A stretch of 64,000 bases of DNA from Pseudomonas sp. VD-NE ins (GTDB lineage: Bacteria; Pseudomonadota; Gammaproteobacteria; Pseudomonadales; Pseudomonadaceae), in assembly GCF_031882575.1 (NCBI RefSeq), contig NZ_CP134772.1, positions 2,499,001 through 2,563,000 of the forward strand. Reading direction: 5' to 3'. The position numbers and the translations under genes are program-made. Positions 53,547 through 62,135 of the stretch are shown piece by piece. The notes beneath the pieces are model-generated. The model had not been told where the DNA came from and did no database searches. It saw only the letters and a list, made by a program, of their open reading frames with translations. Position 1 is the stretch's first letter; the number at the start of each line of letters is the position of its first letter.

Positions 53547-54439
53547 TGGTTCCCCAGCGTCAACATCGCCAAAGCCTGAACCACCTCGACCACCGGCGCC
53601 ACACGCTCAGCCTGCCCATGCGGCCACACCGCGTAAAGATTGTAATGCGCGGCAATCTGCGCCTCGTTCAACGCCACCAACCGCCCACTGCGCAAGGCAT
53701 CGGCGGCCAGTAATCCGCGCACCAGTCCCGCGCCGACACCAGCCTCGGCAGCCGCAATCAAATTCGCCGCATTATCAAAAATCACCCGCGCCGGCGGTTC
53801 GGTCGGTGTCATCCCGGCGGCATCCAGCCACGGAATCCACGAGCGCCGCGTATAGCCCAACAACGGCAACTGCAGAATCTGCGCCGGGCTCAACGGCACC
53901 TGCAATCCGTGTTGCGCCAGCAGCTCCGGCGAAGCCACCGCCAACACCCGATCGCCACAAATCTGCGTCATCTCGCAGTCATCCCAATCGCCATAGCCAT
54001 AACGCAATGCCAGATCCACCCGTTCAAACGTACTGCGATCACTGCGCGGCATCGACAGCAGCGTCACCTCGTAATCCGGCAGTCCATCGAGCAACTGCGG
54101 CAGACGCGGATTGAGCCAGCTCTGCGCCAGTTCACTGTCGACATCGAGTGTCAAACGCTGCGCCACGCTACGGTTTTTCACCGACGAGATCGCCCGGTCA
54201 ATCTGCGCCAGACCGTCCGACAGCACACTGGCAAACAACTGCCCGGCGTCGGTCAGATTGCTGCCGCCACCTTCACGCACGAACAGCGGCTGGCCGATGA
54301 AATCTTCCAGCGCGCGGATCTGCTGACTGATGGCGCTGTGGGTCAGATCGAGCTTGCGCGCGGCACTGGAGAAACTGCCGCTGCGCGCCGCGTGGATAAA
54401 CGCGCTCATGGACTGCACCGATGGGTATCGCTTGTACAT
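53534..54439 (-). CDS. LysR-family regulator (GcvA-like), probable control of iorAB-type genes
   Basis: 301 residues. HTH at about residues 8-60: SMSAFIHAARSGSFSSAARK, LTHSAISQQIRALEDFIGQP, LFVREGGGSNLTDAG. The effector domain includes LALRYGYGDWDDCEMTQICG and AGVGAGLVRGLLAADALRSG. It is transcribed away from the 2Fe-2S/molybdopterin oxidase operon, with 118 bp between starts, the usual LysR arrangement. It could also act on the amidohydrolase genes at its other end. Confidence 0.85.
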   Translation of the reverse strand: MYKRYPSVQSMSAFIHAARSGSFSSAARKLDLTHSAISQQIRALEDFIGQPLFVREGGGSNLTDAGQLFASVLSDGLAQIDRAISSVKNRSVAQRLTLDVDSELAQSWLNPRLPQLLDGLPDYEVTLLSMPRSDRSTFERVDLALRYGYGDWDDCEMTQICGDRVLAVASPELLAQHGLQVPLSPAQILQLPLLGYTRRSWIPWLDAAGMTPTEPPARVIFDNAANLIAAAEAGVGAGLVRGLLAADALRSGRLVALNEAQIAAHYNLYAVWPHGQAERVAPVVEVVQALAMLTLGNQPSP

Positions 54440-54557
54440 GTTGTTAGTCCTGCTTACAGCGGTTGGCAGAAATCGTCGCTGGCCGCGTGTTGCTCAGGGT
54501 TCCAATAATCGGTGACCAGGCCCGCACAAAGACGGGCCGCTCTTCTGGAGCCTGACA

Positions 54558-55022
54558 ATGATTGCATTCACGGTTAACGGCGAACGACGCGAGCTGGATG
54601 AAGCGTCCTCCTCCATGCCCTTGTTATGGGTACTGCGTGATCAACTGAAGCTTACCGGCACCAAGTTCGGTTGCGGCATGGGCCTGTGCGGTGCCTGCAC
54701 CGTGCATCTGAACGGCGTCGCGGTACGTTCCTGCCAATTGCCGGCAGCCGCCGTCGCGGGCCACAGCATCACCACCATCGAAGGCTTGTCACCGACGCAA
54801 AACCACCCGTTGCAACTGGCCTGGATCGCCGAAGATGTGCCGCAATGCGGCTACTGTCAATCCGGGCAGATCATGTCCGCCGCCGCGTTGCTCAACACCG
54901 GTGCGGCGGTGACCGATGACTCGATCCGCAATGCGATGTCCGGGAATATCTGCCGCTGCGGCACTTACGGGCGCATCAACAAAGCGATCAAACGCGCGGC
55001 GAATGCGCCGAAGGAGGCGTGA
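54558..55022 (+). CDS. 2Fe-2S subunit of a molybdenum hydroxylase (IorA-like)
   Basis: 154 residues. Plant-type ferredoxin cluster Cys residues are in [17 protein letters not shown] and SCQL. The C-terminal helical [2Fe-2S] domain has [18 protein letters not shown] and [11 protein letters not shown]. Length and order match the small subunits of isoquinoline 1-oxidoreductase and related aldehyde oxidases. It passes electrons from the Mo site to an acceptor. TCTGGAGCC precedes the start. The next gene follows with a 1-base stop/start overlap. Confidence 0.93.
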   Translation: MIAFTVNGERRELDEASSSMPLLWVLRDQLKLTGTKFGCGMGLCGACTVHLNGVAVRSCQLPAAAVAGHSITTIEGLSPTQNHPLQLAWIAEDVPQCGYCQSGQIMSAAALLNTGAAVTDDSIRNAMSGNICRCGTYGRINKAIKRAANAPKEA

Positions 55023-57235
55023 TGAGCCTTATCGACGACAGCCGTATCGAACTGCCGCGCCGGGCCTTTCTCAAGCAAGCAGCGACCGTTGCTTCAGGTT
55101 TGGCAATTGCCCTGTACCTGCCGAGCGGCATAGCGGCGACTGACCCGAAAACCCCGGCCCCGGCGAGCGAATTCGAACCCAATGCCTGGGTGCGCGTGCT
55201 GCCTGACGGCACGGTGAAACTGGTGGTGCACAAGCACGATTCCGGCACCGGCACGCAAACCGCATTGGCCGCGTGCGTGGCAGAGGAGCTGGACGTCAAC
55301 CCGATGACCGTACAGGTGATCACCCCGGAAGATCCGTTTTTCGAAACCTACATTCATCCGGTCTGGAAGGTGTTTTCCACTGGCGGCAGCACCAGTGTTT
55401 CCCTTGAATACGATCGCTTGCGCATGGCCGGAGCGACTGCACGAGCGCTGTTGATCACGGCGGCAGCGAAGCAATGGAAAGTCAGCACTGACAGTTGCAG
55501 CACTGAAGACGGTCGGGTTGTTCACATTGCGAGCAAACGCAACCTCGGTTACGGCGAACTGGTCGGTGTCGCGGCGAATCTGCCGGCTCCGACTAACGTC
55601 ATGCTGAAGGATCCGGCGCAGTTCAAATACATCGGCAAGCTGCGCCACAAGCGTGATGCAGCGGCGAAGGTTTGCGGACGCTTTGAGTACAGCATCGACG
55701 TGCAATTGCCGGACATGCTGGTGGCGGTGATTCAGCGTGCGCCGGTAGTTGGATCGAAAGTGCTCAGCGTCGACTCGGCGGCGGCTTTAAAAGTGCCGGG
55801 CGTACGCAAAGTGCTGGCGATTCCGGGGCGACCGGATGTGCTCGGCGGCAATCTTGAAGGTGTCGCCGTGCTGGCGGATACGTTCTGGGCTGCGCAGCAG
55901 GGACGCAATGTGCTGGAGATCAAATGGAGCGATTCGCCCTTGGCCGGGTTCGACAGCGAGCAACTGGTCAGCGCTCAGGCCCGAGCCATCGGCGATCCTG
56001 AAGCTCAAACCGTCAAAGCCATGACCCAAGGTGATGTCGCCGGGCAATGGTCGAGTGCGGCGAAGTTGATCGAAGCCGATTACACCATGCCCTACAAGGT
56101 GCAAAACCCGCTGGAGCCGATCTGCATCACCGCGCAGGTCAAGGACAAGGCAATCACTTATTGGGGCGGTGTGCAGGTGCCGTCCTCGGCGCTGGAAGCC
56201 GCGCAAATCGTGTGCGGCATCGACAAGGCCAACGTGACCATTCATGAATTGGTCTCCGGCGGCAGCTTCGGCGCTCGGGAGGCTAAATACTGGTTGTTCG
56301 AAGTCGCGTGTCTGGCGCAGAAAACCGGCGTACCGGTGAAATTGCTCAATAGCCGCGAAGACGAAATGCACGCGCTGTTCTACCATTCGGCGACGTTGCA
56401 TCGGGTCAAAGGCGCGCTCGACGCTCAAGGCAAACTCGCCGCGCTGCAACTGCACGCGGTGTCCCCAGCCTCGCCGGAGCAATGGGAGCCAGGCTATTTC
56501 GAACGCCCCGACAAAATGGATTACAGCACCACCGAGGCGATCACCGCGTGGGACTTCGCCTACCGGCCACCGCATCTGGAGTTGAACTGGGTCAAGCACG
56601 AAAGCAGCGTGCCCAGCGGTTGGTATCGCTCGGTGAGTTTCATCCCCAATGTGTTCGCCGTGGAAAGCTTCATGGATGAGCTGGCCCATGCAGCAGGCTC
56701 TGATCCGCTGGAATTTCGTCTCGCCAACATGCAGGAAAGACCCCGCCATGTGGCAGTGCTCAAGCAAGCTGCCGAGCGCGCCGGCTGGGGCAAAACATTG
56801 CCGCCTGGCACGGCGCTGGGGATCGCGACCAATCAGGGTTACACCAGTTTTATCGCCGTGGTCGCGCGCGTGGCGACGGTCGACGGCAAGCCGAAAGTCG
56901 AGAAACTCACCTGCGTCGTCGATTGCGGTTTGGCGGTGTCGCCGGGCGGTGTTGAAGAGCAGATCTACGGCGGTTTGATGTGGGGGGTCGGTCACGCCTT
57001 GTTCGACCGGCTCGACATCAAACAGGGCAGGGTGGTGCAGAGCAACTTCCACGACTACCGCGTCACGCGCATGTCCGACATGCCGGCCACGGACATCCTC
57101 GTGCTCGACGGTGAGCCGAGCAAACCCGGTGGCGTTGGCGAATTGGGCAGTCCGTCGGTGGTGCCGGCCATCGCCAACGCGCTGTTCGCGCTGACCGGCG
57201 TGCGCCAGCGTTCGACACCGCTGAGTCTGGGGTAA
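55022..57235 (+). CDS. molybdopterin-binding subunit of an IorB-type oxidoreductase, Tat-exported
   Basis: 737 residues from ATG 55022, with AAGGAGG just upstream. The twin-arginine signal is PRRAFLKQAATVASGLAIAL. Family segments follow: VHKHDSGTGTQTALAACVAE, VFSTGGSTSVSLEYDRLRMA, GKLRHKRDAAAKVCGRFEYS, ELVSGGSFGAREAKYWLFEV (Mo-cofactor region), and the C-terminal KPGGVGELGSPSVVPAIANA with the catalytic Glu in GVGELG. With the 2Fe-2S subunit it forms a periplasmic hydroxylase of N-heterocycles or aldehydes, as in isoquinoline 1-oxidoreductase. No cytochrome or FAD subunit is encoded, so its electron acceptor is open. Confidence 0.92.
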   Translation: MSLIDDSRIELPRRAFLKQAATVASGLAIALYLPSGIAATDPKTPAPASEFEPNAWVRVLPDGTVKLVVHKHDSGTGTQTALAACVAEELDVNPMTVQVITPEDPFFETYIHPVWKVFSTGGSTSVSLEYDRLRMAGATARALLITAAAKQWKVSTDSCSTEDGRVVHIASKRNLGYGELVGVAANLPAPTNVMLKDPAQFKYIGKLRHKRDAAAKVCGRFEYSIDVQLPDMLVAVIQRAPVVGSKVLSVDSAAALKVPGVRKVLAIPGRPDVLGGNLEGVAVLADTFWAAQQGRNVLEIKWSDSPLAGFDSEQLVSAQARAIGDPEAQTVKAMTQGDVAGQWSSAAKLIEADYTMPYKVQNPLEPICITAQVKDKAITYWGGVQVPSSALEAAQIVCGIDKANVTIHELVSGGSFGAREAKYWLFEVACLAQKTGVPVKLLNSREDEMHALFYHSATLHRVKGALDAQGKLAALQLHAVSPASPEQWEPGYFERPDKMDYSTTEAITAWDFAYRPPHLELNWVKHESSVPSGWYRSVSFIPNVFAVESFMDELAHAAGSDPLEFRLANMQERPRHVAVLKQAAERAGWGKTLPPGTALGIATNQGYTSFIAVVARVATVDGKPKVEKLTCVVDCGLAVSPGGVEEQIYGGLMWGVGHALFDRLDIKQGRVVQSNFHDYRVTRMSDMPATDILVLDGEPSKPGGVGELGSPSVVPAIANALFALTGVRQRSTPLSLG

Positions 57236-57241
57236 GCCGCC

Positions 57242-58135
57242 ATGGACTTGCGTCTGCTCCGCTACTTCATGGCACTGGCCGATGAGTTGCATTTCGGTCG
57301 CGCCGCCGAACGCCTGCACATCTGCCAGCCGCCGCTGAGCCAGCAGATTCGCTTGCTGGAAGAAGAACTGGGCACACCGCTTTTCGAGCGCAGCCATCAT
57401 CGGGTCGAACTGACGTCGGCGGGGCAAATGCTCAAGGAGCAGGCACCGCTGGTGTTTGAACAGCTAGAGCGGGCGCTGGATCTGACGCGGCAGACCGGAC
57501 GCGGGCAACTCGGCGAGCTGGAGATCGGCATGATCAGTTCGGTGATGGTCGGCGTGCTGCCCAAGGCCTTGCACCTGTTTCGTGAGCGTTATCCGCAGGT
57601 CAATTGGCGCTTGCATGAGATGACCCCGGCGGCACAGGTCAAGGCGTTGAAGGAGAAACGCATCGATGCTTGCGTGTTTCGCGTGGGCTATGACGATCCG
57701 CTGTTGCGCAATGAATTGCTGATCTATGAGCCGATTCATGTGGTGATGCCGGCGGATCACCCGCTGGCATCTCGCGAGGTGCTGGCGCCGGCGGATCTGG
57801 CGCAGGAGCCGTTCGTGGCGCTGGAGTTGAAGCAGTCGCGGTTCGCCCATTTTCTCTATCAGTGCTGCATTCCGGCCGGGTTCACCCCGCAGATTCGTCA
57901 GCAGGTGATTGAGGTGCAGACCTTGCTCAGTCTGGTGCGCGCCGGGTTTGGCGTGGCGCTGTTACCGGCGTCCATCGAGCAATTGGCGCCGGCGGGGTTG
58001 GTGTTTCGGCGCTTGACCCCGGCGCTGCCGGAAGTGCCGTTGTATGCCACTTATCGGGCGGATGATGCTTCGCCAGTGCTCAAGCTGTTTCTCGACACAC
58101 TGCGTGAACTCATCGGCAACCCAAAACCGCTGTAG
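57242..58135 (+). CDS. LysR-family regulator (BenM/CatM-like)
   Basis: 297 residues. The HTH reads MDLRLLRYFMALADELHFGR, AAERLHICQPPLSQQIRLLE, LFERSHHRVELTSAG. The effector domain begins about residue 90 (GELEIGMISSVMVGVLPKAL) and has VQTLLSLVRAGFGVALLPAS. The N-terminus resembles aromatic-catabolism regulators of the BenM/CatM group. It starts 7 bp after the molybdopterin subunit, in the same direction, so it is probably part of that operon and feeds back on it. Confidence 0.87.
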   Translation: MDLRLLRYFMALADELHFGRAAERLHICQPPLSQQIRLLEEELGTPLFERSHHRVELTSAGQMLKEQAPLVFEQLERALDLTRQTGRGQLGELEIGMISSVMVGVLPKALHLFRERYPQVNWRLHEMTPAAQVKALKEKRIDACVFRVGYDDPLLRNELLIYEPIHVVMPADHPLASREVLAPADLAQEPFVALELKQSRFAHFLYQCCIPAGFTPQIRQQVIEVQTLLSLVRAGFGVALLPASIEQLAPAGLVFRRLTPALPEVPLYATYRADDASPVLKLFLDTLRELIGNPKPL

Positions 58136-58217
58136 GAGCTGCCGAAGGCTGCGATCTTTTGATCTTGATCTTTAAAAATCAAAGTCAAAAGATCGCAGCC
58201 TTCGGCAGCTCCTACAG
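58131..58217. repeat. long REP hairpin (GTAGGAGCTGCCGAAGG class)
   Basis: TGTAGGAGCTGCCGAAGGCT on the left and GCCTTCGGCAGCTCCTACAG on the right pair over more than 25 bp with GATCTT/AAGATC continuing inward. It starts at the LysR stop codon and can serve as its transcript end. Confidence 0.9.
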
Positions 58218-58306
58218 GGGGGGCGAGGTGGTTTTGAATGCGTCGGCACGATCACGGGCCGCCGCGGTCGTACTCTTCACATGGGCGTATCACTTGTGGA
58301 GATCCA

Positions 58307-59803
58307 ATGAGCCAGGAAGTCCTGACCACCGAAACCAACCGCCGCCAGTTGCAGCAGATCATCGCCGGGCTGTCCGACGGGGTGATTTTGCTGGAGCTGG
58401 ATCAGAGCATTCTCTGGGCCAACGAAGCCGCTATGGCCATGCACGGTGTCAAGCGGATCACCGATCTGGGCCACAATGCCGACGAATACGCCAAGAAATT
58501 CAACCTGCGCTATCGCAACAATCACTCGATCACCGCCGAAAACTACCCGATCAGCCGGGTGGCGCGCTGTGAGAGTTTCAATGACGTGCTGATTGAAGTG
58601 TCGCCGACCGACGATCCGGAACGCGTTTGGGTGCATAGCGTACGCAGCATGATTCTCACGGATCGCGAAGGGCAGCCCGAGTCGCTGGTGCTGATCATGA
58701 GCGACGTCACCGACTGGGCCAACGCCGAACTGCGCTTCGAAAAGACCTTCAACGCCAACCCGGCGCCGGCGGTGATCTGCCGTCTCAGCGACCTGCGCTA
58801 CATCAAGGTCAATCCAGGGTTTCTGGAGATGACCGGCTATACCCGCGAGCAGGTGATCGGCACCTCGGCTTATGAAATCGACATCTTCGAGCAGGCCGAG
58901 AAAAAGGATCTGGCGATCCAGCGTCTGCGCGACGTCGCGACCATTCCGCAGATGCAGGCCGAACTGCGTCTGCCCGATGGCGGCAGCAAGCAAGTGATCG
59001 TCGCCGGCCAACCGCTGACGCTGAACGATGAGGATTGCATGCTGTTTTCCTTTGTCGACATGGAGCTGCGGCATAAGGCCGAAGTGGCGTTGCGGCAGAG
59101 TGAGGAGCGTTTTGCCAAGGCGTTTCGCCTGACGCCGGTGCCGATCCTGATTTGCAGTGCCGACGAGCAGCAGGTGATCGACGTCAATCAGGCCTTCCTC
59201 GAAACCCTCGCCTATGACAGCGAGGACGTGCTCGGCAAAACCGTGACGCAGCTGGATTTTATTGATGACAGCGGTGCGCGCACGCGGTTGCTGGCGGCGC
59301 TGGCGAAAAACGGGCGAGTCGATCGGGTGGATGTGCGGGTGCGCAGGAAGGATGCCGATCTGCTCGAATGTGCGCTGTCTGCCGACACCGTGAATATTCA
59401 GGACACACCGTGTTATTTGCTGGTGTTGATGGACATCACCGAGCGCAAACGCACTGAGCTTGAGCTGGTGGCGGCGATTGAAGAGGTGATGAAAGACGCT
59501 TCCTGGTTCAGCCGTACGCTGATCGAGAAACTGGCCAATGTGAAGAAGGTCAATTCGCCGCAACTGCCGAGCGTTTCGTTCACTGATCTGACGGCGCGTG
59601 AGCGTGATGTGCTGGGGTTGATTTGTGAAGGGCTGGCGGACAAGGAGATCGCGGCGCGGTTGAAACTCGCGCCGAACACGGTGCGTAATCATGTCGCGAC
59701 GGTGTATTCCAAGCTGGATGTGCACAGTCGCAGTGAGGCGATTGTCTGGGCGCGGGAGCGTGGGCTGTTTGCCGGGGATTCGAGCGCCAAGGGTCAGCGG
59801 TAA
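58307..59803 (+). CDS. PAS-domain LuxR-type transcriptional regulator
   Basis: 498 residues from ATG 58307 (MSQEVLTTETNRRQLQQIIA), with TGGAGATCCA upstream. Three PAS domains: about 15-130 (LSDGVILLELDQSILWANEA), 145-255 (NPAPAVICRLSDLRYIKVNP) and 270-385 (LTPVPILICSADEQQVIDVN). After a helical linker comes a LuxR HTH (TARERDVLGLICEGLADKEI, AARLKLAPNTVRNHVATVYS) at 435-495. It senses an unknown small molecule or redox state through PAS. No cognate target is evident near by; the DUF1652-like gene follows. Confidence 0.9.
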   Translation: MSQEVLTTETNRRQLQQIIAGLSDGVILLELDQSILWANEAAMAMHGVKRITDLGHNADEYAKKFNLRYRNNHSITAENYPISRVARCESFNDVLIEVSPTDDPERVWVHSVRSMILTDREGQPESLVLIMSDVTDWANAELRFEKTFNANPAPAVICRLSDLRYIKVNPGFLEMTGYTREQVIGTSAYEIDIFEQAEKKDLAIQRLRDVATIPQMQAELRLPDGGSKQVIVAGQPLTLNDEDCMLFSFVDMELRHKAEVALRQSEERFAKAFRLTPVPILICSADEQQVIDVNQAFLETLAYDSEDVLGKTVTQLDFIDDSGARTRLLAALAKNGRVDRVDVRVRRKDADLLECALSADTVNIQDTPCYLLVLMDITERKRTELELVAAIEEVMKDASWFSRTLIEKLANVKKVNSPQLPSVSFTDLTARERDVLGLICEGLADKEIAARLKLAPNTVRNHVATVYSKLDVHSRSEAIVWARERGLFAGDSSAKGQR

Positions 59804-59940
59804 GGTGCAAATGCACTAGTTGATCTGGTGCAATTTGAGGTGTTGGCGGGCGGCGGCTGTTCTTAGTCTGGTGGGGTGCGGTGCAAGCCTTTTGAGGTTT
59901 GTGGTCGCGTCCCTTCGAAGTTGTTAAAGGAACAGCCGCA

Positions 59941-60198
59941 ATGATGAATCTTGCGCAGTTGCGCGCGCAGCTTGAGCGCAGTTTTTCGCCGCTGGCGTGT
60001 GAGTGTCTGGTGGATGGTGACCATTCGCTGACGGTGAAGCTGTATCACCCGGTGTCGGGGCAGGTGGATCTGGTGATCAGTGGGTTGAAGCTTGATGCGC
60101 TGCGGACGCCGGAGTCGGTTGAGGCTTTGATTGAAGAATTGCGGTATGAGTTGGAGAGCAATTCTTTGCGTTCTTTTCGGGATCCGGATTTGGCTTAG
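59941..60198 (+). CDS. DUF1652-like small protein
   Basis: 85 residues from ATG 59941 (MMNLAQLRAQLERSFSPLAC), with AAAGGAAC upstream. The sequence CECLVDGDHSLTVKLYHPVS, VISGLKLDALRTPESVEALI, EELRYELES matches the DUF1652 pattern of Pseudomonas. Function unknown. It ends just before the long multicopy repeat. Confidence 0.8.
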   Translation: MMNLAQLRAQLERSFSPLACECLVDGDHSLTVKLYHPVSGQVDLVISGLKLDALRTPESVEALIEELRYELESNSLRSFRDPDLA

Positions 60199-60229
60199 GG
60201 CTTTTAGGCTTGGCGGCCTTTGGGCCGAC

Positions 60230-60590
60230 CAGGCTCTTGGGGTTTTGGGTGTATATCCGTTGCTGCGGGTGTTGCTGATTAGGGTTCCGCCCTTACGGCG
60301 GGTCACCTTTTCCAGACGCCGGAGTGCCGGCCCAGCGAAAAGGTAACCCAAAAGGCTTGCTCCTACGTTCGGCCCGCTCGCTGGGGCTCGGGGTTCCTTC
60401 GCTGCGGGATCGATCCGGGCGCAGCGTCTCCGGTTTGCTTCGCTGCACCTCCTCTCGCTGTGTTTGGCTGCGCCAAACGGTCGCTGCGCTCCCACGCCCG
60501 GATCACTCCCTCTGCTCAGCCTTCCGACGTCGCTCGTGGATCAAGATCAAGAGCTGCAGCCGAGCTAACGCTCATCCTGTTGAGTGGTGA
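60230..60590. repeat. long multicopy Pseudomonas intergenic element
   Basis: The stretch GGGTGTATATCCGTTGCTGC, GGGTTCCGCCCTTACGGCGG, GTCACCTTTTCCAGACGCC, GGTAACCCAAAAGGCTTGCT, GATCGATCCGGGCGCAGCG and CCACGCCCGGATCACTCCCT is a recurrent non-coding element of Pseudomonas genomes, as I recall it. It has internal hairpins (CCGCCCTTACGGCGG). Short open frames through it are not credible genes. The remaining parts of 60199-60909 hold one solitary REP and no gene. Confidence 0.65.
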
Positions 60591-60690
60591 GAAGCGGATG
60601 CGATTTGCTTTTGCTTTTCTGTAGGAGTGAGACTGCTCGCGATGGCGGCCTGACAGCCGATCAATCACTGTCGGATGTACTTCGCCCCAC

Positions 60691-60716
60691 TGTGGGAGCG
60701 AGCTTGCTCGCGAAGG
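60691..60716. repeat. solitary REP sequence
   Basis: TGTGGGAGCGAGCTTGCTCG with GCGA after it; no inverted partner is found near by, so it is a single copy of the element. Confidence 0.8.
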
Positions 60717-60909
60717 GGTCCTGTCTGGCAAAGCACATTTCAATTTGCCAATCCTCTCGAATCCGAACGCAAAATCGACAGCCACTTTCTCCCGATCTGG
60801 CCGATTCACTGGCGCTTGCAGAGCGCTCGGCTATAAAGAATGAGTGGTCAGGTCTTCCGTGGTCGGTTGGTTCGCGGGAGTTGCTCTTCCATTCATCGCG
60901 GGTCGTCCT

Positions 60910-61122
60910 ATGAACAATCTTGGGAAACGCGTGTTGCCGTTGGCTTTTTTTGCTGTGTTGTTGGCTGGCTGTGCCAGTCCTCCACCCCCTCCACCGGTAG
61001 CGCCGCCGCCACCGCCGGAACGCACGTGTCAGGTGCTCGAAAACACTGAGGTCGCCGGTGACGTGTACGCCGACGGGCAGGTTACTCGACACATCACGAC
61101 CACCCGTTGCGTCACGCAGTAG
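60910..61122 (+). CDS. small lipoprotein
   Basis: 70 residues from ATG 60910 (MNNLGKRVLPLAFFAVLLAG). The lipobox is VLLAGC (Cys21), followed by a Pro-rich spacer (SPPPPPPVAPPPPPERTC) and a short domain with two Cys residues (ERTCQVL, TTRCVTQ) likely joined by a disulfide. Probably anchored to the outer membrane, with the Pro spacer holding a small domain away from it. Function unknown. Confidence 0.75.
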   Translation: MNNLGKRVLPLAFFAVLLAGCASPPPPPPVAPPPPPERTCQVLENTEVAGDVYADGQVTRHITTTRCVTQ

Positions 61123-61231
61123 CGCCGGCGGGGCGTAAGTCTCGGGTTGAACGGATCGTGCTGGTCGCGGACCTGGCCGGTACGGCGGTGTTTGCCGTGG
61201 AAGGCGCCATTGTGGCGATGCGCAGTCAGCT

Positions 61232-61324
61232 CTGTGGGAGCGAGCTTGCTCGCGAAGGGGCGATGTCAGCCAACATATTTGTTGAATGGCACACCGCATT
61301 CGCGAGCAGGCTCACTCCCACAGG
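61232..61324. repeat. inverted REP pair (GAGC-GCTCGCGA class)
   Basis: CTGTGGGAGCGAGCTTGCTC and the complement GAGCAGGCTCACTCCCACAG, with a base change in the second arm. It lies between the small lipoprotein gene and the convergent SDR gene. Confidence 0.88.
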
Positions 61325-61345
61325 GTTAATCATTTGCCTTGAAAA

Positions 61346-62113
61346 TCAGGACAGGAACCCACCATCCACATTCAGCGCAACCCCGGTGGTGTAGCTCGAC
61401 GCATCACTCGCGAGGTACAACACCGCACCGGCCATCTCACTAGGATCGGCCACACGCTTGAGCGGGATCTGCGTCAGCGCTTGCTTGAGAATCGCATCGT
61501 TCTTCACCAGCGCCGAAGCGAACTTGGTGTCGGTCAGGCCCGGCAGCAGGGCGTTGCAGCGGATGCCGAACTGCGCGCATTCCTTGGCGAAGACTTTGGT
61601 CATGTTGATCACCGCGGCTTTGGTCACCGAGTAGATGCCCTGGAAGATCCCCGGCGAAATACCGTTGATCGACGCGACGTTGATGATGCTGCCGCCGCCG
61701 TTTTCGCGCATCAGCTTGCCGGCTTCGACCGACATGAAGAAGTAGCCGCGAATGTTCACGTCGACGGTTTTCTGAAATGCGCTCAGATCGGTGTCCAGCA
61801 CGTTGCAGAACTGTGGGTTGGTCGCGGCGTTGTTGACCAGAATGTCGATGCGGCCGAACTGTTCCTTGATCCCGGCGAACACCTGGCTGATCTGTTCCAT
61901 TTCACCAATGTGGCAGGCCACGGCCGTGGCCTTGCCGCCAGCGGCAATGATCGCGTCGGCGACGTGCTGGCAGCCGTCGAGTTTGCGGCTCGAAACGATG
62001 ACATGCGCGCCTTGCTGGGCCAGCAGTTTGGCGATGGCTTCACCGATGCCACGGCTGGCGCCGGAAACGAAAGCGATTTTACCGTCGAGGTCGAACAACT
62101 GAGTCTTGGACAT
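61346..62113 (-). CDS. short-chain dehydrogenase/reductase
   Basis: 255 residues from ATG 62113 (MSKTQLFDLDGKIAFVSGAS), with AGGAACCCTT upstream. Cofactor motif SGASRGIGEA, NNAATNP (NNAG equivalent), catalytic Ser in INVASINGIS and YSVTK (Tyr/Lys). C-terminal GVALNVDGGFLS is typical of classical SDRs. Substrate is a 3-hydroxyacyl or alcohol compound, unresolved. It lies 22 bp after the phosphotransferase gene, in the same direction. Confidence 0.92.
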   Translation of the reverse strand: MSKTQLFDLDGKIAFVSGASRGIGEAIAKLLAQQGAHVIVSSRKLDGCQHVADAIIAAGGKATAVACHIGEMEQISQVFAGIKEQFGRIDILVNNAATNPQFCNVLDTDLSAFQKTVDVNIRGYFFMSVEAGKLMRENGGGSIINVASINGISPGIFQGIYSVTKAAVINMTKVFAKECAQFGIRCNALLPGLTDTKFASALVKNDAILKQALTQIPLKRVADPSEMAGAVLYLASDASSYTTGVALNVDGGFLS

Positions 62114-62135
62114 AAGGGTTCCTGGGTGTGGGCCG

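Noticed and set aside
55787..57427. 546-codon open frame on the minus strand
   Set aside because: Antisense of the molybdopterin subunit gene; the sense protein has a Tat signal and full family motifs.
60324..60590. 88-codon open frame
   Set aside because: It lies wholly inside the multicopy intergenic element and has low-complexity Arg/Ser composition.
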